A DNA stretch of 64,000 nucleotides from Brachypodius melanocephalos (lineage: Eukaryota; Chordata; Aves; Passeriformes; Pycnonotidae): assembly GCA_013398615.1 (NCBI GenBank), contig VZSR01003807.1, positions 11,752,066 to 11,816,065 of the forward strand, given 5' to 3'. The notes under the pieces were generated by a model. The model was not told the DNA's origin and did not search any database. It worked only from the letters and a program-made list of their open reading frames with translations. Below are positions 27,301-39,894 of this stretch, piece by piece. Numbering within the stretch: position 1 is the stretch's first letter; each line of letters starts with the position of its first letter. The translations under genes were made by a program, and so were the position numbers.

Positions 27301-28439
27301 TTCTCTTTTTGACCCTATTAAAACTTACTTGTTCGAAAGACCTGAGTTTATTAAATAATCCAGATAACTGTGACTGCCTTGTTCTCATTATCACTCTGTT
27401 AATATTTACTCTGTCTAAAATTGCTGCCAGTGGTGATTTATTTAGTCTTTTTAAAGCTGTTTGGAATAGTACTTCTCTAGATTCCTGATGAAAACTCCGA
27501 AGAGCCTCCCTGCAGCTCACCAACAGAAACATCCTCATTAAATGCTGCTTGGACAATTGATCTGCTTTTCATTTAGTTCTTCATCTGCTTGTGCTTTATT
27601 AATTTTGTGCTGTAGTCACTTTTCTTTCTCTTACTAAATCAAATACCTAGCAGAAGTTTATTACACTCAAGCCTCTGGCAATTTAATGCATAATCATATA
27701 AAATGAGGAAATAAAAGAGCTATTTACTAGGACCTATTTTCTATTAACAAACATGGAGACTAACATTAGTCTAGCTTACAATCACAATTCTTCTGCCTAC
27801 CATGCAGGCAGCAGCTACTTCTTGTGCTCCTTTTGTGTCCTTGGTATGGGCCCCACACTAACACACTTCTCCAGCTCTTGAAACACCACCACAGTGCCAA
27901 CACATGCAGCTAGCAGTGCCAACACAGCTAGCCAGACATCACTTCAACCCCTCTAGAATTTTCCTCTAGGATTTCCAGACCACTGGGAAATGGTACTTTC
28001 ACCATGTCTTGCTAATAGGTGTTCTTCAGGCAAGCCTCAAGTGTCCTCCTGTGATATGTATGCATCTCCCTGCCTGTTTCTACATACTGCATAGTAATAG
28101 CTATTAGATGCTCAAGTTTGGTGTGGGGGGGTTATTTTTAATTTTATTTTTCTCTGTCTTTATTTTTTTCACCAGTGGTAACAGTTACTTCTTTGCTCTA
28201 GCATTAAACTTGTATTATGGGCTTGGATGATGTTTATACTTTAAGGAAGACAAATTAATCATTGGTTCGTTTTGCCCTAGTGCTGTAATGCACAATGTCT
28301 GTTTTCCCTCATCTTCCCCATAAGTTTGGCTAATTGATTCTGTCCCTTCTTGCCACCTGTTACGGCATGGATACCGCTGTCTTTCTTTCTTTCAAAGTTA
28401 GAACTTTCATTCATTCAAAACTTGTCTTCGGTTTTGTAC
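21331..28439. other. Non-coding stretch without a recognised gene
   Basis: It contains the purine repeat at 22738-22810 and several frames of 60-115 codons with no recognisable content. GC content is low until the CpG island begins. Confidence 0.7.
22738..22810 (+). repeat. Purine-rich GGGAAA / GGAAAT repeat
   Basis: Units of GGGAAA and GGAAAT alternate for about 70 bases with pure purine on the + strand. Such tracts can form triplex DNA. The - strand frame with repeated PFPFPF is a repeat translation. Confidence 0.9.
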
Positions 28440-29120
28440 CTGTGTGTGTGGCGAGGGTCGGGTACTTTTCCAGACCTCCGACACAGGCAAATGAGCCTGG
28501 TCAGGATCCCATGCCCTGCCCGGGCTCTCCACTTCCACTCGTGAAAACTGCTCTCAATAGTAAAACACCTCTAGCAGGGCGACGGGATCCCTCCATGCAG
28601 CTGCCTCAAGTTCCCCCTGTACCTTCAGAAGGGATGAGGAGAGGTGGGAATAATTCCGTGTCTAGAGTAACGCTCTGGAGCAGGGCAGGGGTGGGCAAGG
28701 ACCGGGATGCCAGCAGCGCGGGACTCCCCGCCACTTGCGCACTGTACTTCCCAAACTCCATGTAACTAAAGGGNNNNNNNNNNNNNNNNNNNNNNNNNNN
28801 NNNNNNNNNNNNNNNNNNNNNNNNNNNNNNNNNNNNNNNNNNNNNNNNNNNNNNNNNNNNNNNNNNNNNNNNNCCGTTCCTTGGGAGCGCGGCGGAACGG
28901 GAGGGGCGGCCGCTCTCCGCGCTGAACTGCCCGGCTCGACGGCCCCGGGGGACGAGAGGCTCCGCCGTGCCTCCCACCTCCTCCGCGGCTCGGGGCTCCT
29001 TCTCTCCCCGTTATTAAAGAAAGAAGTACGAAGGCTTCCCCTTCGTAGGGAAAGGGAAGGGAAGGAGCTCTGGCACCTCGCCCAGGAGCGCGGCTAAGTA
29101 ACCCGCCCAGCTGGTCGCTT
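28440..29120. promoter_or_regulatory. CpG island, candidate promoter and first-exon region
   Basis: This is the only stretch of the window with dense CpG dinucleotides, set in AT-rich surroundings. It contains a GC box (GGGGCGG at 28903-28909) overlapping a NotI-type GCGGCCGC site at 28906-28913. No TATA box is evident, as is usual for CpG-island promoters. A 100-base run of N at 28774-28873 hides part of it. It sits about 27 kb upstream of the first visible PHACTR2 coding exon, whose phase demands an upstream exon, so the simplest inference is a PHACTR2 promoter, perhaps one of several. The sequence alone does not fix the direction of transcription, and a non-coding RNA promoter is an alternative. 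Confidence 0.7.
28774..28873. other. Assembly gap of 100 N inside the CpG island
   Basis: Exactly 100 consecutive N are present, a length commonly used as a placeholder for a gap of unknown size. GC-rich sequence on both sides suggests the missing DNA is hard-to-sequence island sequence and may include part of a first exon. Confidence 0.98.
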
Positions 29121-29205
29121 TTAGCTTCAGGACATTTTATGTGTAAGCAGGCTGTTGAAAATAAACAAATAGCGTGTGAGTGGAACAGTTTTGGATTCTC
29201 CTCTT

Positions 29206-29228
29206 CCCCCCCTCCCCCCCGCTCCCCC
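29206..29228 (-). repeat. C-rich tract with G-quadruplex potential on the - strand
   Basis: Cytosine runs of 7, 7 and 5 bases, separated by T and GCT, lie just right of the CpG island. On the - strand these are G runs long enough to supply four GGG tracts with short loops. Similar motifs are common near vertebrate promoters. Confidence 0.8.
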
Positions 29229-29229
29229 A

Positions 29230-32200
29230 ACCTCCAAAATAAAGCAGTCCTGGCTGCTAGCAACTTTTCGAAGAGAGTACGAGCTTCTTGGGAATGTTGT
29301 TTGGAGACATGTTAGGATAACCTGGTGTGTTTTAGTTACTGAAAAACAGAGTGAGTTTCTTCCCACAATAATAGGATGTAGGATCTAAATTAACTTCAGC
29401 GAGGTTTGAAGTTTCCTGTGAAATTCCTGTACGCCTGGTTTTCCTCAATGCCTGTTTCCTTTACATCCACTAAAAAACTCACAAACAAACAAACAAAAAA
29501 CCCAAAACCAAACCAAAACAACAACCCCCCAAAAAACTCCAAAACAAACAAACAAAAAAACCCCCACCCAACCAAAAAAACCCTCTAAGCCTCAAAATCC
29601 TGTTGTGGACTTTAATGCTGAAGGCTGAACTTTATCCTGAATTTGCTTATTACTGTTAATGTGGGAATGTTCTGTCAAATAGGAGACAGTGCAACAAACT
29701 TTCTCTTTTCCTCTTTTATTTTTCCTTCATGGCCATTTCAGAGAATAGTTTTAGTATTAACACATAGTTTTCAGACAAACTCTGTTATGTTCGTAGTCAC
29801 ACCACCCCAGTTAAAACCTTGGAGGATTTTCTCACCTGTCAAACATTGCATGAAAGAGAAATTGGACCATTTCCAATAAATGTTACCATCCTGTTGAAGG
29901 TTTCACCCCGCAGCCAGTGTGTTAGGATTGTTTCAAGGTAGTCATCGGGAAGCAGATGTAAGGAAACAGATGGACCAGTTAGAAACTTTTGTCAAACTTC
30001 CTGTACAAATAAGTGCAAAAGTCTATTATGAGAGTATTTTGCCTTGGGGAGGGGAGGTCTGTATCTTGACTAAGGATAACTGTGGTGCCCTGTGTTAGCT
30101 TGGTTGGATGATAATGGACAATAATTGGGCTAAATTTCTAGCTTTACCTCAAAGAAAAAAAGTCACCATTGAATTCTTCCCTGATTGAAACCAAAATTTT
30201 TGATCAAGAGCAATAAGAGACAGATATCTGAAGATGTAAGTTAGGATGATGCTGCCTCAATATTGCCAAGTAAATTTTAGTTATCTTCATTTTAAGAGCA
30301 CTCAGTTTGTGATGGGACAGTGGTAGTACCTCTGGGAGTTTCACAGAAGAGTAATTCCACTGCACTTTCATCACTGCTGAAATTGTTGGGAGGGTATACC
30401 CTCAACAAGAAACCAAAGTGGGTTTCTGAGTGGCATGGATTCTTGGGGGTGCACTCATTTGTTTTCTCTAGTCTGTTTTACTGACATGATCTGGACACTT
30501 AATCCACTGTGAAGCTGGGGAGGCCCTGTCTATCTGTGATGAGGGCAGGAGAATGACTTCCACTGGTTTCTGTTCCATGGGTTGCCCTTTAGGCAAGCAG
30601 GCCTAAAATCTTCGTTGATTTTGGCGTGCCAGGCAGCTCCAAGCCATTTAAGTCTTTGACAGCTGCTAGAGATTAGAGTTGAAGGAGATATCTGTCTTGC
30701 ACACGCAGGGGCTACAAATCTGTTTTAGTGCTAGGGAATCAATAGTGCATTCAGATCCCCAGTGAGCCACACAAAAGCAGCTGTGAGGAGTTGCTTGCCT
30801 GTTGGCTCCCTTTCCCCCAGCCATGCCAGCCTGGAGAGCTCAGACCCTGCCCTGTGAGCCGTGTTGTGCCCCTGCAGGGCTCAGAGGGGCTGTTTGCTCT
30901 GTGCAAGGGAGGGCACCACAAGTCAATCACCATGGAGCCTTCAGGTAGACTGGTAAAGTGAGCATGGTTTGATGTAGCAAACTAAAGTAAAAGATTTTTC
31001 CTGAAAGTCACAGAATGACTTAGAAGAGATAAAATATATACATAATGCAATACTCAGGATGGACCTCAGTGTGTCCAGACTTCTGGGCCTCTGAAGGGTT
31101 GTGTTTTTAAGATTTCCTTTAAACTCTTTTACTCTTGGAAATGTAGATATGTGTTGAAGTACTTAAACAGATCAAGGTCCTAGTGTAACTTTTCCATTGG
31201 TTAAAGGGCAGGACTGAGGCCTAATCATAAAATTCAGAAGTCCTTCTCGACTGGGCAGATGTAGACTCATACCAGATGGATTAGCATGCCTATAAAGAGA
31301 GGAATAATTTCAGGTTTTCATATTCCATTGGAACTTTCTTTATCAATAGCATTGTGCTAGAGTTTGCCATCAGCTGTGTGTGAGTGGGTGTTGAAGTGGA
31401 CAGGAGGATCTGGGCTTTAATCATCTCTCATAAGTATGAGTGGTAGATGGGCAGCAAAGCAGATCTTGGATTGCCCAGCTGGTGTCCATAGGCAGCTTTT
31501 GCTCCTTCTCCTAGGTTACAGCTGTCCAGTCATTTAGATAGCTTTTTAAAAGCTTGTTTGTTGTTTGCCATGGTTAGAAAATGTGAACGAACATCAGTCA
31601 CAACAGGAGCTTGGGAAGACAGTATAGACAGTATAGACATGTGGATAAGGAAGACCACATACTATCCTTGTTCATTTTCCTTTTCTCTGATTTTCCCATG
31701 CCTGGCAGGACTTGATTAACATGCTCTCTCCCCATTTACTGGCTGGACCTGAGTGCTTTTGGGGGTTATCAGCCATTGTGTGCCAAAGCTATCACTTCTA
31801 CTTTCTGATCTACAGCTTATCAAAGGGCAGCAGAGCTGTGCACTTTTTTCAGATTGGTTTTTTTTTTCTGTTTTGGATTTGTTCTTTGGTAGTTCAGCCA
31901 TAGCACAGAGAAACAAACAGCAGAGACATGATCAGCATATTGGGAAGGTAGCATTTCAAAGCAGAACTGGTTAGGTGGCAGAAGATTTTTTTGTTTCTTG
32001 AGTAGCAATACCTTGTCAGAAGTGAAATTTCCAGTAGAAACAGACCTTGTTAGTGTTCCTAGGAGTAGGTCAGGCAGCTCAGCATGGAGTGTGGAGCACA
32101 AGCAGAGGGTATGGGAAGGGGTAGGACAAGTTGCAAAGGGAAGGTCCTGGGAAACTCTTGCCCCTCTGGTCAGGTTGCTCAATGGGGCCATCTCAAGATC

Positions 32201-35200
32201 AGGGTCAGACCCCTGTGCTCACCTCCTGTGCCAAGGATATGATCTGTAGGGCTGTTTACTCTGGGGTGGGGGGAGTTCCTCTCCTTGCATACGTTTTGCT
32301 GAAACAGAACACAAACTGTCTGGCTTTCATTTCATCCTTTTACAGACACACAGTTTTTTTCAAGGGCATGAAAATGTACTTCAACAGCACAGGAAAACCA
32401 TTTCCCACCCAGCTCCCCCCATGAGATGAAAGCAGTCACTGGTAGGATCTTGTTGTTTGTTGACCTTGGCACTCAGTGAAATGATTCTCATAGGTCAGAA
32501 GTGAACATGTTTCTCAGACTGCTGCTTTTCATCTCTCTTGGCTTTATGGGATTTCCTGTTCATGGATGAGGAAACAGCAGCTTCACCTGTGTCTGTGCAG
32601 AGGAATTGTGATTGTGTTAACTGGGCAAGCTTGTCATAATCCTGAAATGAAATGGAAAACTAATATTTGCTTCAGCACTTCTAGGTGTTGGTAAACAAAC
32701 TAAATGGTTACCCATGGAGAAATTCCAAGACTCGTCTAGTAAAATAAGTTATTCCAGTAGTGGTCTGCATTAGGAGCTACTTGTGAGCCTTACTGAGGGC
32801 ACTGTTGTGGAGCAAGCCCTCCTGTTCCATAAGAGTTGGACATGGAGATGCTTAGCCATAGACCTGAATTTTCATCCTGACTCAGTCCAGTATGACTCTG
32901 AATGTGCAGAAAAGCCCTCAAAGTAATAATTCTTAAAGGGTTGAAAAACAGAAATTGATTTTTCTCCTCTGGCTATTTTTCCTTTCTAAAGTGGAAGAAC
33001 TTTGAAACTCATTGCACTTTACAGGAAGGCATTTCAAAGCACTTACAGGTGCAGTGAACTTCTCCCAGCACTACCTGTCAGCTGGGCATTTCAGGTTTTG
33101 CTGCACTTGAAAGAGTGGAGAGCAGAGCTTTTGAGACAAAATGGTAACTTCCATTTGACGTGAAGCCCCAAATGACTTGTCCACAGCCACAAAGGACATT
33201 CTTAGCAGAGAGCCTCATCTTCCTTATTTTTTTTCCTGAGATTTAAATTGATTGGGGACTTTGAGGCTGAACCCTCATAAGACTATGCTGGGAATCCTAT
33301 TCATTTTTCCCTGCTTTTTTATGCTTTTGTAAGTTATGCAAGAGTTTTAAGTACAATCTAAAGGTGTTCTGTTTTCCTTTGCTACTAAATTTCTATCCGA
33401 AGCTTTTCAGCTTTTGGGGAAACTCTTTCTTCACCCTACCAGTGTTGTCAGATGGGACTACAGTTGTGACAGCTCTAGAATTTGGGTTAATTAAATATGT
33501 AATCTACCTTAGACTTGAGGCTGATTGAGTGGATATTTTGGATGCCTAGTCAAAGGTATAAAAAACCCCCATGATTCCAGACAGAATGGAGTTGCCTGCT
33601 ATTAATGGTAACTGCAAGAGCTCTTTTTAAAAGTTGGTGCTTGTGTTTCTTGAGCTGAAATATGAAGAGCAATGGCAACTGCTGGAAATGTAGGTCTCAT
33701 CATGCTCCCAACACCATGATTCTGATTTGTGCTGAGGGTCTGAATGGAAGTGTGTGGAATGGATCACTATTTATAGAGAAAAAATTGTGTGCCCTTTTAA
33801 GTATAGCGTGTTTATGGAATATAAAGTGTACGTGCTGCCCCATGCTCTGTGATCCCCCAGAGCAGAGCGGTGCCCCCGCAGCTCCTCAGCTGCAGCAATT
33901 CCTCGCTGCAGAGGAGGCTGCAACCTGAGCCTGCAGCCTAGGGCATGGCTGAGAACACGAGTCTCATAAGGACACAGGGCACAGCCACACCAGAGGGACC
34001 ACGTGTGTGTGAAAACAAAGGTGTAGTGCTCAACAGGTTGGTGTGTCACCTCTTCTCCCTCTGAGGCTGCGTCAAGGATGACCGGAATTGCTCCTCGTTT
34101 AGCTGCCAGGGTACGTGACCTTTCATGTCCGGCATGCTGGCTGAGATATCTCCATGTGCTGAGGTTTGGTAGCCGCTAATCACCTGTTCGCAGCGTTAAT
34201 CATCGGCTTCCTCCTCTGCCATGAGGAGAACCAGAGCTCCCGGGCAGGGGGCAGAGCCCTGCCGGCTGCCTGTGTTTGTGTGGGGGTTGTCTTCTCAGAT
34301 GACCACCCCGATACTTCCACCAGATGAAAAGTTCCTGGAAGATCTTGTTTCCTGCTGAGCCCCCTGTGCTAAGCCCCACTGACAACTGATCCCATGCCGC
34401 TGGATCCCAGCCACCCCTTGGATCAGCTGTCCTTCCTTCCTAGATGCTCTTCCTTGGCTTTCTTACTGCTCCTGAGTAATATGGCCTCGTCCTTAGGTGA
34501 TGTTTTCTGTTACAGATTTCAAAATGCTTTCTAGTCCTTCTCATTTCATTCCTTGGTTTAAACGGGAAAACCTATCACAAGGAAGCAGAACAACACCTAA
34601 GACAGCCAGGAGGAAACCGAAAAGCTCTCAAATCCTCATCAGTGTTTGCACCATATCATAGTCCAGCCTATTAAAAACAGAAAAGGGTTACATATTTATA
34701 TTTTTCTTTATATGTTTTTCCTTAGAGTTGTCCTTTATTCATTTTGGACACTGATGCTTTTTGAGGTTCAAAAAATGTAACTTTGCAGAAAAATACTTCT
34801 GAATTTGTGCTGGTATGAATTTGTTTTCTTACTGAATTAATTGTTTTAAAACACAACGCTGAGTGCTCTTAATGTCTTGGATCAATCACTGATGGATTTT
34901 TTAAAAATACTTCAGCAAACAGCCTGCTCCCAGAACTTATTTCTATCCATTGTATTAAAATTGTAACAGTGGCTAGAAAAATATTTCTGATATGTAGAAA
35001 TAACCCAACTAGCTGCCATTCAGTCCCATATGGAGAAGTAATTTCTGAACTGTCCATGCATTGTCTTCCCTAGCTGGCACAAGGCAAATTCCTGATCTGT
35101 TCTTTTTCTGATATGAAAGGATTGATTTTCAAGTAGGGCCAGTGCTAGGCATAGGAATAAAGAAAGGAGGTAGTTAGCTGGTGATAATAAAATTACTCTA

Positions 35201-37172
35201 ATAACAGGCAGTGATAGGTGTGGTCTGTTTTGCCCCCAGCAGATCCCAGAGAGTGAGGCTGGATGCTGGTGCCCCTTCTGAGCTAGAAGAAACTGTGACT
35301 ACAAACCATGGTCAGGGGAAGTAGGCAGATAAGGAGGGGCAGTTTTTGTTAGTTTTTTTAATACTCTAAAGCAAAAATCAAAGAGTGACACCGAGTAATT
35401 TATATCTCTCTCCCTTCCCCCCCGTACATGAACTCTACAAGCCCTACACTGTCAAGTGCATTTTAGGGCAAATGTAAAATTACAGTAGGGTCTGGAGTGT
35501 GCCATTTCCTGTAGTGTCTTATGAAATGATTCCATAGGAACTAGGTAGGAAGATCACCATGGATATCCATGTGATGCAGCGTATGAAGCTGGACTGTTTT
35601 TCCTTCTCACTGTGTTTGACCAGAATCGCATCAGTAACAGGGCTGGATGTCCTCTGTTCCAGGTTTGGATTTTTCTGGGTTTAAATATTACAATTGGTGA
35701 ATCAATTTAACCTTGCCTTTTTGTAGTCCATGTAGTGGTTTGGACTAGCCATCAACAGAGACCATGAAATCACCTCTGTTAATCATATGGCAGCTCATTA
35801 TTAGGAAATTTGATTTAAGACTTGAGTTTCTTGCAAGGCTGGATACAAGGCTGCTGAAAAGGAATATGAATTTCTTCTGTCCCTGACTTGGTTTACAGAC
35901 ATCCAGGAATAAAGTCTCTGTCCAAAGGGAAAGTTTTATTTACCTTTTTATTCTGACACTGCTCTGTACAACTGTGATAATCAGTATAAGTGGGAAAAAG
36001 CTAGGGAGAAATGAGGATCTGCGGCTGCTCCATCATTGTATGCAAGTATGGGGTCTGCTGTCAGGCTGCATGCAAGTAGAATGAGAATGACAGATCATCA
36101 AGAGGGTTAATACTAAAACTGTGTCAATGATAGCTTTGTGAAAATGAAGTTTTATCTGAAAAGATAAGGGCTATGTTGTGTTTTTCTTCTCTGATTCCTG
36201 CATTGGTTTCATATGAATTAGAATGATGTTTTGCCTAGCAGAGTTAGGCTATGATACAGCTGTCCTAACATTTGAAACCATATGAGCAAAACCAGTTCTG
36301 TTCCCAAAGATCAGCCTGCTTTCCTCACCCCTGAGAATGGGCTTTTTTAATTAGTGTTTTGAGATGTCTTCACTCTGACCATCTGCCCAGACTGTCAGCA
36401 AATCCTCATCAGGTAGATGCACCACACTAATTTCAGTGTTATTTAATCCTTTTTGTATTTTCTGAATCTGAGTGTTTTAATGCGTTGCCCAGTAGAAGCC
36501 CAAGAATGGTGCAGAGGCCTTGGATAATGGTTGGGCTTTAAAGCCTGGGCTATGGCATGATCTATGCAAACAGATCATGTAGTTTATTATTTAGAGATAA
36601 TTCACAAAAAATACAATATCTAATATTTATTGATTTTAGCTAACTTAATGAGTTGCACAGTTAGAATAACTGTGATATATTATGAAACTTGATGTTTTCA
36701 CTGTTATCATAATTTACAATTTCAGCTTAAAACATTGCTGGCAAGACTTAAAGACACACAGGGACCCTTTTTCAAGCTTGAGAGCTTTTCTTTATTGCTA
36801 GAAGCTTCAGCTCAGAAAGTGAACTCTTGAGTGGGGATTTGTCAGCCCTGGTTTTATTTCTGGGGTTTGCAACATTATTGATGCACACTTAAATGATTGT
36901 TGTTTCACTTGACCCTTTCTGCTGAGGAGGAAGACAAGGCTGGCTCTTCGTGCCTTTTGCCTGCATGGCTGTAGAGCAGGTGCAGGTAACAGAAGGAAAG
37001 TGATTTGGATCCCAACTTCTGTTTGGTAGTCAGATCAACTAAGTAAAATAGCATTTGTCATAAGTGAAATTTGGTCTGAATGCCCAGGAAACCTCATGGG
37101 AGGGCAGCCTGTCAGGGAAGAGGATGGTGTATTGAAGAAACAAACTACTGCAATGGGAGCCTGGAAGCCAGA
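29230..37172. other. Non-coding stretch, probable PHACTR2 intron
   Basis: If the CpG island is the promoter, this is first-intron sequence. It holds the CA-rich tract at 29478-29583 and a small CpG-containing patch at about 34060-34400. No coding exon was recognised. Confidence 0.65.
29478..29583 (-). repeat. CAAA/AACC-rich low-complexity tract
   Basis: CAAA and CCAAAA units, the complement of the GTTTG tracts elsewhere in the window, span about 100 bases downstream of the CpG island. The Asn/Lys/Pro-rich frame is not a gene. Confidence 0.92.
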
Positions 37173-37260
37173 ATGTGGAAGGTTCCCTGACTGTGGCAGA
37201 GGGATTTGAACTAGATCATCTCTAGGGTCCCTTCCAGCCCCAAACATTCTTGATTCTAAG
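37173..37260 (+). mobile_element. Short CR1 3' terminal fragment
   Basis: The sequence atgtggaaggttccctgact, ggcagagggatttgaactag and tagggtcccttccagccc, ending in attcttgattcta, corresponds to the last 80-90 bases of a CR1 element and its ATTCTATGAT-like tail. It is heavily 5'-truncated. Confidence 0.88.
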
Positions 37261-39870
37261 AGCTAGGCTTTGCATTCAGCTCAGCCTGCTGCATGCGGGT
37301 GCACCAGTGATCCTCTCTCTTAAAGCAGGAGCTGGGAATCCAGCACCATGTGCCAGCATCCATGTCTGCATCTTCAGCAGACTGCAGCCTCTGCTGGCAT
37401 ATCCCAGTGTAAGTATTGTAGGGTGGATGTCTGGAGCAATAGGGGTTCATGGAAGAGCCCCAGCTGCAGTTCCTGTAGGGAGTGAGATGCCCAGGACATG
37501 TGTTCTGAGCTACTGTTTGCCCCTGAGGCCGTGGAGAGTCTCAGTGTGGCTCGTACATCTCTCACCTCTACTGTTGAAGGGATTTTAGTGCTTAGGCACC
37601 TAACAAGGGAATTTCACTCAGCAGCAGCTTCCTGAGTTAAAAAGACAATGTGATGTGAGTAGTAAGGGAGGGTCCAGTTTGTGACTCTTCTCCCAATTGC
37701 TCTCCATGCTTATAAGCCCCAGAGATCAACTTACCTGAAGCATTTATGTCATAACAAGCAATGTAAAGACACTCAGGCTGAAGCCTAATCTCTGTGGTCT
37801 TTTTTTCCCCTTCATTTTTTTCCCCTTCCTTTTTTTCCCCCCCGAGATCCTGGATGAATCAACAAAGAAATGACACTTTCATTACCTGCTTATGAAAGAG
37901 ATTTAGTGGGATACAATCAAGTAATTTTAGTCACTTTACAACTTAAAGTCCCTCTAAGCTGGTGGGAAATGATTTTTAGATGCTAGCTGTCTTTATGAGG
38001 GAAAAAACCCCAAACATTTCATTGCCAAGAAATTAGATGTGTTTAAATTATGCATTTATAATGTGTTGTATTTTATTTCATTGTTAATAATTCAGAACTG
38101 GCTGTGTGTTTCCTTCCCTGTAAATTCATTCAATGTGTCTGAAGATTACTGGTTTGTTTCTTGGAGTTTTATAGATTTATTGCATTTCTGAGGGGAAGGA
38201 AGTGTTGGTTTTGGCACAGATGCTAAGAATATTCTTGCTCTGAAAATGTGAAGCAGTGTTCTAGTGCACTGAAAATCTGGCCTCTTTTATGTTGATTCAG
38301 AGGACGGTGTAGTGGTTTTCCTGCCTTACACATTTTACCACCATCCATGATTCTCTACTCTCATGAATTGTTCAAGTGATTGATAAAAAAGGGGGAATAT
38401 TGGATTAATAATTATTGCTAAAAATGCATACGAGGTTAAAAACAATTGCAGTAATTGCAGGGTAGTTCCTCTGCTTAAATTCTTGAAGGAAAGTTCTGGA
38501 AGGCGGGTCTGACTCCTGTGAGAGGACACTAGATTTGATTTCTTTGAAGAGCAATGCTGTTGTTTATTCTTGCTTGAATATTGCTGCTTTTGACACATAG
38601 AAATAGGGTATGGAAGAAATAAGTGAGACATAATAGAGACTGTCTGCGCAAGGGAATGAACAGTAAAGTAGACAACTAAGACTATGGATAAAGCCAGTTT
38701 CTTTAGAGCTGGACAAAGACCAAGCAGAAACAGTATATACTTTAGTTGGAGGAGAAAGTAATAAGACTGTAGCAAAACAAGAGCCAACAAGAAAAAGAAA
38801 GAGATATTAATTACAAAGCATTGCAGAAATTACCTGTCACTCTGCTTGAAAAGCTTTTTGTTGGGCAGTACTGTCATATAACTGTCACGTTACAGACAGA
38901 ACATGATTCTGAAAAGAGGAAGAAATTGTGTGTTGGAAAAGCCTAGGGGAATTCTCAGAAACCTGAAACTGAAAAAACAAGAATCTTGGACACTTAGAGC
39001 AACACCTCTCTCTTAACTCCCCCCTGCACTTCACCTCCTGCTGATTTAATTTTCTCATTGCTACCGGGGGCAAGTGGGGAAGAAGAGGAGGAGAGCATAT
39101 TTTAGCCAGATCCAGCAAGATGAATAGTGTGTTTCTGAAACATTTAAAGCACCTGGAAACTCTGTAGCTTAGTTTGAAGTGCATAGTAAAAAATGTGTTG
39201 AAGGAAGAAAAGATATTTAATGTCACTATTGGATCTCTAGGATTATGTATTTTTGAAGGAGAAAAAGAGGAAGAAAGAATATACCTTTTTAGCTGACATC
39301 CATGAATGATGAAAAAGCTGAGAATACAGGCTTAGGCCACTAGAAAGTATACAAAAGCTAACCATTATTTTCAATACATTTTAAACCATTAACAAAAGCT
39401 TGGGACTTTGCAGGTTTCTCTAGTTAGTAGGAGAAGCTGGACACAAAATTTGATGTCTATTGCACACTGTATCTATTGCATAGACCAATTTTTAGTTTGC
39501 CAATGGCTGCAGTGGCTGCAGCTCTGCCCTGTTAAGGCACAAGCCTTTCCCAGCTGCTTCAGTGCAAAATCAGCAAGATCTGATAGCATGTAAGAAAAAA
39601 GGCCAGAGATAATCATCCTGGCATGATCTGGAAGGGTTTGTGTCACCCAGCTCTGAAGTCTTCCATGAGTATTAATTAGTCTTGAAAAGGGTCACGTGTA
39701 TTAATTAAAAATTGCTTCCCCCCCCTCCTTGCTACAGATGGAACATGTCAGGCCTGAAAGTCATAGAGCATGGACGTAAGTGAGCACAAGTGATTGAAGT
39801 CATGCAATGGATCTTTGTGGTTTTACCTTTCCACCAGCTGTCCTTAGGGATCTGTTTGTAGAGAAAACAT

Positions 39871-39894
39871 CTCTCTCTCTCTCTCTCTCTCTCT
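39871..39894 (+). repeat. CT dinucleotide microsatellite (12 units)
   Basis: Twelve uninterrupted CT units are present. The tract is too isolated to be interpreted as a splice pyrimidine tract, since no AG follows in a convincing exon context. Confidence 0.95.

Noticed and set aside
28334..28765. A 143-codon + strand frame leading into the CpG island
   Set aside because: No similarity to any PHACTR leader or other family was recognised, and it ends at a stop just before the gap. Considered as an alternative first exon and dropped as a whole, although a short internal ATG-donor pair in another frame is kept as a finding.
28766..29263. A 165-codon - strand frame in the CpG island
   Set aside because: It runs into the 100-base gap, and its length reflects GC-rich sequence with few stop codons. 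The Gly/Arg/Pro-rich product has no domain.
39871..39894. CT repeat as a splice polypyrimidine tract
   Set aside because: The next AG is followed by sequence without a plausible exon.
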